From: Danxiaibacter flavus
GTDB taxonomy: Bacteria; Bacteroidota; Bacteroidia; Chitinophagales; Chitinophagaceae
Reading direction: 5' to 3'
Assembly (NCBI RefSeq): GCF_041060425.1
Contig: NZ_JAULBC010000002.1
Span: 806,001-870,000 of the forward strand
Length of the DNA: 64,000 nt
Under the pieces are notes generated by a model. The model searched no databases. It saw only the letters and a list, made by a program, of their open reading frames with translations, and had not been told where the DNA came from. The position numbers and the translations under genes are program-made. Within the stretch, counting starts at the first letter, position 1. Each line of letters starts with the position of its first letter. Shown here one piece after another: positions 18,660 to 25,715 of this stretch.

Positions 18660-18738
18660 TGTACTTTTTGCAGCCAAGGGATTTGCATCCCCAGTGCAGG
18701 GCTCCTTATGTTTCCCAATTAGGAGCCCATTTTTTTTA
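18660..18738 (+). ncRNA. Candidate small RNA with two hairpins and its own terminator
   Basis: On the plus strand a possible -7 box (TACTTTTTG at 18662-18670) is followed by hairpin 1 (GGGAT-TTGC-ATCCC, 18678-18691) and hairpin 2 (GGGCTCCT 18699-18706 with AGGAGCCC 18721-18728), then AT and seven T. No plus-strand gene lies upstream for several kb, so the terminator has no other obvious client. A TTTTG about 15 bases before the box is closer than the usual spacing, so the promoter is weakly supported. It matches no RNA family I recognise. Confidence 0.45.
18699..18737 (+). terminator. Orphan plus-strand intrinsic terminator
   Basis: An 8-bp GC-rich stem (GGGCTCCT/AGGAGCCC) with a 14-base loop is followed by ATTTTTTTT. 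Both flanking genes are on the minus strand, so it should end the candidate small RNA. The minus-strand reading has no T-tract. Confidence 0.75.
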
Positions 18739-18796
18739 GCTTTCAGCAATCAGCTTTTAGCTTTCAGCTATGTTCAATCGCATTTTTTTGTTCTTA

Positions 18797-19108
18797 CTAA
18801 TAAACGAGATCCTCATAGGCGCTTTGCAACTCGTTATAAGCATGTTGGTCTTTGGCATTTTTTGCTGCGCTCATCCCCTTTTCGTACCATTCAATTGCCT
18901 GCTCTCTTTCGCCACTTCTTTCCAGGAGTTTTGCAAGGTGATAGTAAGATCCAATGTAGTCGGGAAATTCTTCGAGTATTGCAATAAATAATTCCTTTGC
19001 TTTTGCTTCCTCACCGGTTTTGATATACTCTAATGCCAGTGCATGTCTTAAAAAATTGTCCTTGCCGTTTGTCGCAAGCATCTCCTGTATGCGTTCAATC
19101 CTGTTCAT
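18797..19108 (-). CDS. Small tetratricopeptide-repeat protein
   Basis: A 103-residue all-helical protein without signal peptide. About two TPR-type repeats are visible: FLRHALALEYIKTGEEAKAKELFIAILEE with the following YIGSYYHLAKLLERSGEREQAIEWYEKG. The sequence ends NELQSAYEDLVY. Small TPR proteins usually mediate protein contacts, and the partner is unknown. A TACTTTTG box ends four bases before the ATG, so the mRNA may lack a leader. It is a single gene divergent from etfB. Confidence 0.8.
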   Translation of the reverse strand: MNRIERIQEMLATNGKDNFLRHALALEYIKTGEEAKAKELFIAILEEFPDYIGSYYHLAKLLERSGEREQAIEWYEKGMSAAKNAKDQHAYNELQSAYEDLVY

Positions 19109-19112
19109 AAAT

Positions 19113-19120
19113 CAAAAGTA
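19113..19120 (-). promoter_or_regulatory. -7 promoter box of the TPR gene (TACTTTTG)
   Basis: TACTTTTG matches TAnnTTTG exactly and lies four bases before the ATG at 19108, predicting transcription starting at or next to the start codon. Confidence 0.5.
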
Positions 19121-19136
19121 ATGACGTTTTGAGAAT

Positions 19137-19256
19137 CGCGGATGTCTGATTTGAAGATGTCTGATTTTAGTTGAACACGCTAAGTCTATCTCGCGAAGGG
19201 CATTTTTACTTTTGACTTTTGACTTGTCCTGCCCGATGGTCAGGCGGGGACTTTTC
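19137..19256. repeat. Word cluster (TCTGATTT and ACTTTTGACTTTTG) with REP-like palindrome between divergent genes
   Basis: GGATGTCTGATTTGAAGATG is followed by TTTTTACTTTTGACTTTTGA and the palindrome CCTGCCCGATGGTCAGGCGG (19228-19250). The cluster stands between the starts of the TPR gene and etfB, so these words are not restricted to gene ends. Confidence 0.7.
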
Positions 19257-19339
19257 ACTTGTTAGCCTTAAATTAACCCACCTTAAACAAAGTTGCATAA
19301 ACAACTTTTATTATCTTAGCGAACATTAAAATTGCTATT

Positions 19340-20083
19340 ATGAAAATATTGGTTTGTATAAGCAAGACACCAGATACAACTTCCAAAATTGCATTTAAAG
19401 ATAACAATACAAAGTTTGAAGAAGCGGGCGTTCAATGGATCATTAATCCGTATGACGAATGGTACTCATTGGTAAGGGCGATTGAACTGAAAGAAAAAGA
19501 TCCCTCCGTTATAATACACCTGGTTACTGTTGGCACTGCCGATGCAGAACCGGTTATCCGCAAAGCATTGGCGCTTGGTGGTGATGAAGCCATCCGGATC
19601 AACGCAACCAGCGATGACAGTTTTTATGTAGGATCCCAAATTGCAGAAATTGCAAAACAAGGCGGATATGATCTGATCTTTACCGGCAAAGAAACCATTG
19701 ATTATAACGGCTCGGCCATAGGCGGAATTATTGCCGAGTTACTTGATGTTCCGTACGTTTCATTGGCAACGAAATTTGATTTGAACGGTGACGTTGCTAC
19801 AGTAACACGCGAGATTGATGGCGGCGAAGAAGTTGCCGAAATTAAACTCCCGCTTGTTGTAAGTTGTGCCAAAGGAGTTGCGGAACAACGCATTCCCAAT
19901 ATGCGCGGAATTATGGCTGCAAGAACAAAACCATTGAAAGCAGTTGAACCTGCAGCCGTGGATGCATTAACAACCATCGCCAGTTATGAATTACCACCGG
20001 CCAAAGCTGGCGTAAAATTAATTCCGGCTGATAATGTTGCCGAACTTGTAAGACTGTTACACGAAGAAGCAAAGGTTATCTAA
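19340..20083 (+). CDS. etfB: Electron transfer flavoprotein subunit beta
   Basis: A 247-residue subunit of the FAD/AMP-containing heterodimer that carries electrons from acyl-CoA and other dehydrogenases to the respiratory chain. Family features are MKILVCISKTPDTTSKIAF, VQWIINPYDEWYSLVRAIEL, GGDEAIRI, DLIFTGKETIDYNGSAIGG and VVSCAKGVAEQRIPNMRGIM. It is followed after 56 bases by etfA on the same strand. A possible promoter (GTTG, then TATCTTAG near 19313) precedes it. Confidence 0.95.
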   Translation: MKILVCISKTPDTTSKIAFKDNNTKFEEAGVQWIINPYDEWYSLVRAIELKEKDPSVIIHLVTVGTADAEPVIRKALALGGDEAIRINATSDDSFYVGSQIAEIAKQGGYDLIFTGKETIDYNGSAIGGIIAELLDVPYVSLATKFDLNGDVATVTREIDGGEEVAEIKLPLVVSCAKGVAEQRIPNMRGIMAARTKPLKAVEPAAVDALTTIASYELPPAKAGVKLIPADNVAELVRLLHEEAKVI

Positions 20084-20139
20084 ACTTCGCATTCTCGGAA
20101 AGCGACAATCAAATTTTTTCACTTTTTCAAATTTCAACA

Positions 20140-21102
20140 ATGTCAGTTTTAGTATACATAGATCACTCAGATGGCCACATAAAAAAATCTTCGTTTGAAG
20201 CGCTTAGTTACGGAGCAGCAGTTGCAAAACAACTGGGTTTACCCGCAGAAGCCTTATTGCTTGGAACAGTTACAGACGATTTAAGTGCACTTGGCAAATA
20301 TGGCGTTGCTACTATTCAACAGGTAAATAATGATAGTCTTAATCACCTGGATGCTCAGGTTCAAACGAAGGTAATAGCCGAAGCGGTACAATCAACCGGC
20401 GCTACAATTGTTGTATTCTCCCACAATCAAACAGGAAAGGCGCTGGCGCCGAGAGTCGCCGCCAGCCTAAAAGCAGGCTTGGTGACCGGAGCAGTTGCAT
20501 TGCCGGACACATCTTCCGGATTTGTTGTGAAGAAATCTGTTTTCAGTGGTAAAGCTTTTGCGAACGTTAACATTACGTCTCCTGTAAAAGTGATCTCGTT
20601 AAATCCTAACAGTTATAAAACAGTAGCGGGCGACGACAAGCCAGCCTCCGTTAATCTGCTAAATATCGCAGTTGAAGATTCCAGGGTAAAAGTTACTGCT
20701 GTGAATAAAGTAAAAGGTGAAGTGCCGTTGACCGAAGCCGACATTGTTGTAAGTGGTGGCCGTGGTTTAAAAGGACCGGAGAACTGGGGCATTGTGGAAG
20801 ACCTTGCGCATGCATTGCATGCTGCAACCGCGTGTAGCCGTCCGGTTGCTGACAGTCATTGGAGGCCGCATCACGAACATGTTGGACAAACCGGCATCCA
20901 GATAGCACCAAACTTATATATAGCGATTGGTATTTCCGGGGCTATTCAACATCTTGCCGGAGTAAACCGCAGCAAACATATCGTAGTAATCAACAAAGAT
21001 CCTGAAGCACCATTTTTTAAAGCAGCGGATTATGGCATAGTTGGCGACGCTTTTGACGTTGTGCCGAAATTGACGGAGGAGATAAAGAAAATCAGACAGT
21101 AG
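20140..21102 (+). CDS. etfA: Electron transfer flavoprotein subunit alpha
   Basis: A 320-residue partner of EtfB. The N-terminal domain (about 1-190) is followed by the FAD-binding C-terminal domain with ADIVVSGGRGLKGPENWGIV, ACSRPVADSHWRPHHEHVGQ, APNLYIAIGISGAIQHLAGV and VINKDPEAPFFKAADYGIVG. The order is the usual etfB-etfA. The dimer should hand electrons to an ETF:quinone oxidoreductase not present here. The TCTGATTT repeat array begins about ten bases after the stop codon, and a bidirectional terminator lies at 21264-21300. Confidence 0.95.
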   Translation: MSVLVYIDHSDGHIKKSSFEALSYGAAVAKQLGLPAEALLLGTVTDDLSALGKYGVATIQQVNNDSLNHLDAQVQTKVIAEAVQSTGATIVVFSHNQTGKALAPRVAASLKAGLVTGAVALPDTSSGFVVKKSVFSGKAFANVNITSPVKVISLNPNSYKTVAGDDKPASVNLLNIAVEDSRVKVTAVNKVKGEVPLTEADIVVSGGRGLKGPENWGIVEDLAHALHAATACSRPVADSHWRPHHEHVGQTGIQIAPNLYIAIGISGAIQHLAGVNRSKHIVVINKDPEAPFFKAADYGIVGDAFDVVPKLTEEIKKIRQ

Positions 21103-21107
21103 TAGTT

Positions 21108-21432
21108 GTAGATCGCTGATGTCTGATTTAAGATCTCTGATATGAAGATGTCTGATCGCTGATTTAAGAACCGCTGATTTCTGATTTGAAGATGTCTGAT
21201 CTGGACATGTCTGATTTTTGAGATGCAACGATATAATTACGCTCCGCAACATTTATATTTATAGAAAAGCCGTTTGAATCAGTGTTTCAAACGGCTTTTT
21301 GAATGTAATCTTATATCGAGCCTGCTTATAACTTAAAAGCTTTACAGTTCAGTGAACCTGCCTGCACTAAAACAAATCAGCGTTCCTTAGATCAGCGATC
21401 AGACATCGTCACATCAGGCATCAGCGATCTTC
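21108..21432. repeat. Mirrored TCTGATTT word array around a terminator
   Basis: The left part at about 21111-21220 repeats GCTGATGTCTGATTT, GAAGATGTCTGAT and related words. The right part at about 21365-21430 reads AAATCAGCG, GATCAGCGATCAGACATC and CATCAGCGATC, the reverse complements. The terminator hairpin lies between them. The right arm ends a few bases from the stop of the gene at 21433. No gene is present. Confidence 0.75.
21264..21300. terminator. Bidirectional terminator after etfA
   Basis: A long stem (AAAAGCCGTTTGAA with TTTCAAACGGCTTTTT, 6-base loop) is flanked by A on the left and five T on the right. It serves etfA and the convergent coiled-coil gene. Confidence 0.85.
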
Positions 21433-22215
21433 CTAAAACTCTTCCCCGTCACCATTCATATGAATAGAATCCAACAGGTTTTTATATTTCCCATATTTCT
21501 TGCTTACCTCTTTAGGTTGCTTATTGTCATTGAGATACAGGTCATCTCCTTTCCATTCAATTTTGTATTCTTTTTTAGTATCGATCAGACCGTCTTTTTC
21601 AAGTTCCGAAACAAAAGTCTTTAATTCTTTTACATGCGCTTTTGCTTTTTCAATGCCAACTTTAGCCTGCTCCATACCTTTTTTAACCTGTACAGAAATG
21701 TCCTGCATATTTATATTATTCTTTAGCTCTATATCCTGCACATTTTTCAACGCAGCCTGCACTTGTGCCTGGATCGCTTTGGTATCAATTTGAGCTATTG
21801 CCTGTTTTGCTTCTACCATAGCTTTGTCTACATCTACCTTCATTTTATCCCAGTCAACTTTTTTCATTTGTTCTTCCGCATTCTTTAAAGCAACCTGCAC
21901 ATCTGCATTTATTTTTTGCATATCAACCTGTGCCATCGCCTTTTTTATCTGGATATTAATGCTATCCATATTTATATTTTTCATTTGAACATCCAGATCA
22001 TCCAGGTTTATGTTGAGGTTGCCCATCGCCTTGTCCACCTCTTCCATATCTTTATTGGTCAGGTATTTCTTTCTTTTTGTGGTGTCTTCATAGTTGCTGT
22101 AGCCGGGTTTCTTTTCTTTTACCGGTTCTTTCTTTTGCCAGGCAATAGATACAATGCCAATGGTTATAAGTGAAGCTATGCCTATTAACACGGGGAGATT
22201 GAAGCTCTTTTTCAT
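21433..22215 (-). CDS. Membrane-anchored coiled-coil protein with repeats, unknown function
   Basis: A 260-residue protein with one N-terminal membrane segment (about 7-26, LPVLIGIASLITIGIVSIAW). A long charged helical region from about 50 to 200 is built of repeating amphipathic units of about 11-22 residues, such as NIQIKKAMAQVDMQKINADV, VALKNAEEQMKKVDWDKMKV and VDKAMVEAKQAIAQID. Their pattern recalls apolipoprotein- or LEA-like helices. A small C-terminal part (YKIEWKGDDLYLNDNKQPKE) is likely beta. I do not recognise a named family. It is monocistronic and convergent with etfA. Confidence 0.7.
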   Translation of the reverse strand: MKKSFNLPVLIGIASLITIGIVSIAWQKKEPVKEKKPGYSNYEDTTKRKKYLTNKDMEEVDKAMGNLNINLDDLDVQMKNINMDSINIQIKKAMAQVDMQKINADVQVALKNAEEQMKKVDWDKMKVDVDKAMVEAKQAIAQIDTKAIQAQVQAALKNVQDIELKNNINMQDISVQVKKGMEQAKVGIEKAKAHVKELKTFVSELEKDGLIDTKKEYKIEWKGDDLYLNDNKQPKEVSKKYGKYKNLLDSIHMNGDGEEF

Positions 22216-22779
22216 GTTTTTACGATTTGAATAAACTATTTACGAATCATTTCGTAACAAACATACGACAATATTCGTAATTCAAACAAACCGCCTGTCA
22301 TTTTTTAATGGAGAATGGAAAATTGACGATTGAAAATGAAAAATGTCGGATTTCTGATTTGAAGATGTCTGATTTGGTTTGAGTGCAAAATCTCCAGAAA
22401 AGCGACCTGACATACATTGAATTAAGGATTACACAAAATAATGTCAACCCCTGCCCATCCGGTCAGGCGGGCTTCGGTTTTAGATACAGGTGTGTACTCC
22501 ATTCTATAATAATTCCATCCCTCCGGGATTTTGTTGACCCAATAAAATTTAAAAGTATAATTTCCGATTTGAGGACGTTGGTTAATTGGATTTGGTTTGA
22601 ATACGAGATGTTAGAAAGATCGACCTGACGCGCGTGTAGAATTTGCACATTCGCATATTTACCCATTTGCACATCCTCATTGTCAATTTTCAACTGTCAA
22701 TTATCAATTTATCCCAGCCATTTTGCGACGCCGCACTCCTCCAACCTTTACTTATCTTCGCTGACAAACATTCAATTAA
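22216..22779. repeat. Gene-free divergent spacer with several word families and a REP-like palindrome
   Basis: Words in order: GAATGGAAAATTGACGATTG (about 22311), TTCTGATTTGAAGATGTCTG (22350), palindrome CCTGCCCATCCGGTCAGGCG (22450-22471), TCCCTCCGGGATTTTGTTGA (22517), TTGCACATTCGCATATTTAC (22640) and TTTTCAACTGTCAATTATCA (22685). A TATCTTCG box at 22753-22760 is the likely -7 element of the downstream flavoenzyme gene. Short ORFs in this stretch are formed by the words and are not genes. Confidence 0.65.
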
Positions 22780-24201
22780 ATGGAAACGGTTGCTAAAAAA
22801 GGTCTGGTTACAACAACATTACTGGAGCAATTCAAAGGAATTGTTGGCGAACAGTATGTGTTTGCCGACGAAGAAAGCCTTGAACATTATGGCCACGATG
22901 AAACAGAACGGATCTTGTTTTTGCCGGAGGTTGTACTTAAACCCCGCACTACTCAAGAGATAAGCGATATTATGCGCCTTTGCAATGAACATCTTGTACC
23001 GGTGACACCGCGCGGTGCGGGCACGGGCTTAAGTGGTGGCGCTATTCCGCATTTAGGTGGTGTATTACTTTCAACAGAAAGATTAAACGCTATTATTGAT
23101 ATTGATGAACGCAACCTGCAGGTTACAACCGAACCGGGCGTTATTACGGAAGTACTACAGGAATCAGTGAAAGCCAAAGGCCTGTTTTATCCTCCCGACC
23201 CAAGCAGCAGAGGATCCTGTTTTATAGGTGGAAATATCGCGGAAAACAGTGGCGGTCCTAAAGCTGTAAAATATGGCGTTGTAAAGGATTATGTATTGAA
23301 TCTTGAAGTGGTTCTTCCAACGGGCGAGATCATTTGGACCGGTGCCAATGTTTTGAAAAACTCCACCGGCTATAACCTTACCCAACTAATGGTAGGAAGT
23401 GAGGGTACATTAGGAATTGTAACTAAAATTGTGCTTAAGCTTATTCCTTTTCCCAAATACGATCTGTTGATGCTGGTTCCGTTCAAGTCACTGGAGAAAG
23501 CAAGCGAAGCTGTAAGTGCCATCTTCCGTGCCGGCTTTACGCCAAGCGCCCTGGAGCTGATTGAAATTGATGCTTTACAGATCACCAGCCGTATGCTTGA
23601 TAGCTACGCAGTGCCCATACCGGACGATATAGCTGCACATCTGATCATAGAAGTTGATGGTAACAATATGGAAGTGCTGATGCAGGAAATGGAAGCCATC
23701 TCTGAACTATTGCAACAATTTGAAGCCGAAGACGTTTTCTTTGCTGATGACGCGCAACAAAAGGCTGAATTGTGGAAGCTTCGCCGTCGCGTGGCTGAAG
23801 CGGTTAAAACTGTTGGCTATACCATTGAAGAAGATGCTGTAGTTCCAAGAGCTGAATTACCTAAACTTATACATGGCGTTAAAGAACTGGGTAAGCAGTT
23901 TGATTTTCATGCAGTATGCTATGGACATGCGGGCGATGGAAATTTGCACATCCGCATTAAAAAAGAAGGTATCCCTAACAGTTATAAAAATGCAGAGATG
24001 CAAAACATTTTGCGTGAATTATTCCTACTGGTAAAAAGCATGGGTGGTACAATCAGCGGTGAGCATGGTATAGGTCTGATTCAGAAAGATTTTATGGATA
24101 TCGTATTCAACGAGAATAATTTGGCATTGATGCGGTCAATCAAGCGGGTGTTCGATCCTAACAATATTTTAAATGCCGGAAAAATATTTGACCTTAATTA
24201 A
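22780..24201 (+). CDS. FAD-linked oxidase, GlcD/D-lactate dehydrogenase-like
   Basis: A 473-residue flavoenzyme of the vanillyl-alcohol-oxidase superfamily. The FAD-binding PCMH domain spans about 45-220 (VTPRGAGTGLSGGAIPHLGG, DPSSRGSCFIGGNIAENSGG, NSTGYNLTQLMVGSEGTLGI). The cap and C-terminal FAD-oxidase domain spans about 225-470 (CYGHAGDGNLHIRI, SGEHGIGLIQKDFM). Relatives oxidise glycolate or D-lactate. ETF can accept electrons from some of them, and etfBA lie 1.7 kb upstream, though a minus-strand gene intervenes. The substrate is not determined. Confidence 0.88.
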   Translation: METVAKKGLVTTTLLEQFKGIVGEQYVFADEESLEHYGHDETERILFLPEVVLKPRTTQEISDIMRLCNEHLVPVTPRGAGTGLSGGAIPHLGGVLLSTERLNAIIDIDERNLQVTTEPGVITEVLQESVKAKGLFYPPDPSSRGSCFIGGNIAENSGGPKAVKYGVVKDYVLNLEVVLPTGEIIWTGANVLKNSTGYNLTQLMVGSEGTLGIVTKIVLKLIPFPKYDLLMLVPFKSLEKASEAVSAIFRAGFTPSALELIEIDALQITSRMLDSYAVPIPDDIAAHLIIEVDGNNMEVLMQEMEAISELLQQFEAEDVFFADDAQQKAELWKLRRRVAEAVKTVGYTIEEDAVVPRAELPKLIHGVKELGKQFDFHAVCYGHAGDGNLHIRIKKEGIPNSYKNAEMQNILRELFLLVKSMGGTISGEHGIGLIQKDFMDIVFNENNLALMRSIKRVFDPNNILNAGKIFDLN

Positions 24202-24229
24202 TTCTTTTAGTTTGTGTAAACTTTATGCT

Positions 24230-24838
24230 ATGGTAAAAAGAATGGTATGTTTAGCCCTGGGGTTGTTTGTTACAGCATTTGCTTTTTCACAACAGGTACC
24301 GCAAACCTACCAGGAGCCTGAGCAAGGATTTGATAAAAGCAGGCTGTTTTTAGGTGGAAGTATCGCTTTAGGATTTTCAAGCGGAAGTTTTAATATCGGC
24401 GCAAATCCCGAGATCGGCTATAGCGTTACCGACTGGCTGGATGCGGGCATTGGTATTAATCTGAACTATTTTAGTCTTAACGCAGATTATAACTACGGCG
24501 TAACACAACATAGCTTTAACTACGGGCTTGGCCCTTTTGTGCGGGCTTATCCGTTGAATTTTTTATTCGTGCAGGCGCAGTTAGAGCAAAACTGGATGCA
24601 TTACAATCTTAAAGATGTTAATACGGGTCAAACAAGTGAGTTCACCACAAATGCACCCAGCGTATTGTTGGGTTTGGGATATTCACAGAGACTGGTAGGA
24701 CAGGCCAATTATTACATGGCACTGTTGTTTGATGTAAACGACAACCCGAATTCACCCTACCGGGATGGATACAATCATGCCATCCCGATCATCAGGGCCG
24801 GTTTCAATATTTATCTTAATAAAGGACATCGAAAATAG
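24230..24838 (+). CDS. Small outer-membrane beta-barrel-like protein
   Basis: A 202-residue exported protein. The ATG at 24230 gives the signal peptide MVKRMVCLALGLFVTAFAFS. A longer frame from 24173 would overlap the flavoenzyme gene and spoil the signal. The mature part alternates short beta-like strands rich in Gly, Tyr and Asn (LFLGGSIALGFSSGSFNIGA, NYGLGPFVRAYPLNFLFVQA, SVLLGLGYSQRLVG) and ends AGFNIYLNKGHRK, which fits an 8-strand-type barrel. The 3' end overlaps the convergent LOG-family gene by 23 bases. Confidence 0.7.
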   Translation: MVKRMVCLALGLFVTAFAFSQQVPQTYQEPEQGFDKSRLFLGGSIALGFSSGSFNIGANPEIGYSVTDWLDAGIGINLNYFSLNADYNYGVTQHSFNYGLGPFVRAYPLNFLFVQAQLEQNWMHYNLKDVNTGQTSEFTTNAPSVLLGLGYSQRLVGQANYYMALLFDVNDNPNSPYRDGYNHAIPIIRAGFNIYLNKGHRK

Positions 24839-25352
24839 CATCGGGCGTATTGCAGACCAGGATAGATTCCCGGAGATCACTGTAAAGAAATCCTTCCAGG
24901 TACATTGTATTAATATGTTGCAATAAAGAATTATAATATCCTGCTGAATTCAGCAGGATTATTTTTTTGTCGTGGATATTCAAGGTATTCCAGGTGATCA
25001 TTTCAAACATTTCATCAAGAGTACCCGTTCCTCCAGGCAGAACAACAGCCGCATCACACAGATCATACATCATTCTTTTCCTGGTATGCATGTCCGGCAC
25101 AGTATGTAGTTCAGAAAGTTTCTGATGTTGTTGTTCCCAGCTTATTAAGATCTCAGGCATAACACCTATAACGTAACCGCCATTATGTAACACACCGTCT
25201 GCTACTGCCCCCATCAATCCCTTATTGCCTCCACCATAAACCAGCCTCACATCATTTTCTGCAATCAGTCTTCCCAATTCTCTTGCATGCTGTTCGTACA
25301 AAGGGCTATTTCCGTTCCTTGATCCGCAGAACACGGCTAATGATTTATACAT
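24816..25352 (-). CDS. LOG-family protein (TIGR00730-type phosphoribohydrolase)
   Basis: A 178-residue cytosolic protein of the lysine-decarboxylase-like LOG family. The signature is VVLPGGTGTLDEMFEMITWN, with GSRNGNSP and YGGGNKGLMGAVADGVL earlier. Characterised members cleave nucleoside 5'-monophosphates, including cytokinin ribotides, to base and ribose 5-phosphate. The older lysine decarboxylase label is not supported by the motif. It overlaps the 3' end of the outer-membrane protein gene convergently. Confidence 0.88.
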   Translation of the reverse strand: MYKSLAVFCGSRNGNSPLYEQHARELGRLIAENDVRLVYGGGNKGLMGAVADGVLHNGGYVIGVMPEILISWEQQHQKLSELHTVPDMHTRKRMMYDLCDAAVVLPGGTGTLDEMFEMITWNTLNIHDKKIILLNSAGYYNSLLQHINTMYLEGFLYSDLRESILVCNTPDAIFDVLY

Positions 25353-25715
25353 CTGTGCTTTTTTTTGTAAATATCTGTGATTCGGAGCTATCAGCTGTCA
25401 GCTATCAGCTATCAGCGGTGGGGTGTCAGGTATCAGGTAACAGGCTTGAGGTTTGAGGTTTGAGGCGTGAGGAATGAAATTCGCAATTCTGCGCTGGCTA
25501 TCTTTCTGTTTTGTACTTCAAGCTTTATACCTCATCCCTCCGCTTCACGCCTTAAGCCTCACAATTCATTCATCAAAAGACATCAAAGCTCTTTCCTTCC
25601 ATCAATCTATCCTCACACCTTACACCTTACACCTTATACCTCATACCTGAAACCTGATACCTGAAACCTGGCACCTAAAAGCTCATAGCTCGCCCCTCCC
25701 CCTTATATTTGCTTC
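25353..25715. repeat. Nested mirrored word element between divergent genes
   Basis: Left to right: AGCTATCAGCTGTCAGCTAT (25388), GTGTCAGGTATCAGGTAACA (25424), TTGAGGTTTGAGGTTTGAGG (25444), a unique centre, then CTCACACCTTACACCTTACA (25612), CATACCTGAAACCTGATACC (25639) and AAAGCTCATAGCTCGCCC (25677). The right half repeats the three word families in reverse order and complement, so the 310-base element is a layered imperfect palindrome. Short ORFs here are artefacts. The right end touches the promoter of the symporter gene. Confidence 0.8.
25704..25711 (+). promoter_or_regulatory. -7 promoter box of the symporter gene (TATATTTG)
   Basis: TATATTTG is an exact TAnnTTTG match ending four bases before the ATG at 25716. 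No -33 TTTG box is visible, because the upstream sequence is repeat words. Confidence 0.5.

Larger units (their letters stand above)
18395..18796. other. Gene-free spacer with a candidate small RNA
   Basis: Between two minus-strand genes I see no credible protein gene; a 64-codon minus ORF at 18413-18607 has no recognisable features. The right end holds the small-RNA candidate at 18660-18738 and then TTTAGCTTTCAGCAATCAGC words (about 18735-18772) of the AGCT family. Confidence 0.6.

Noticed and set aside
21108..21432. Possible CRISPR array (regularly recurring short words)
   Set aside because: Words are degenerate, spacing is irregular, there are no unique spacers of constant length and no cas genes; arms are mirrored, which CRISPR arrays are not.
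19340..24201. etfBA plus GlcD-like gene as a single electron-bifurcating operon
   Set aside because: A minus-strand gene, a bidirectional terminator and over 500 bases of spacer separate them; a functional link remains only a guess.
24173..24229. N-terminal extension of the small outer-membrane protein
   Set aside because: It overlaps the flavoenzyme gene and places 19 residues before an otherwise perfect signal peptide.
25467..25664. 65-codon ORF in the spacer before the symporter gene
   Set aside because: Composed of HTLHLTPYTSYLKPDT-like peptides from repeat words; no start signal or family resemblance.
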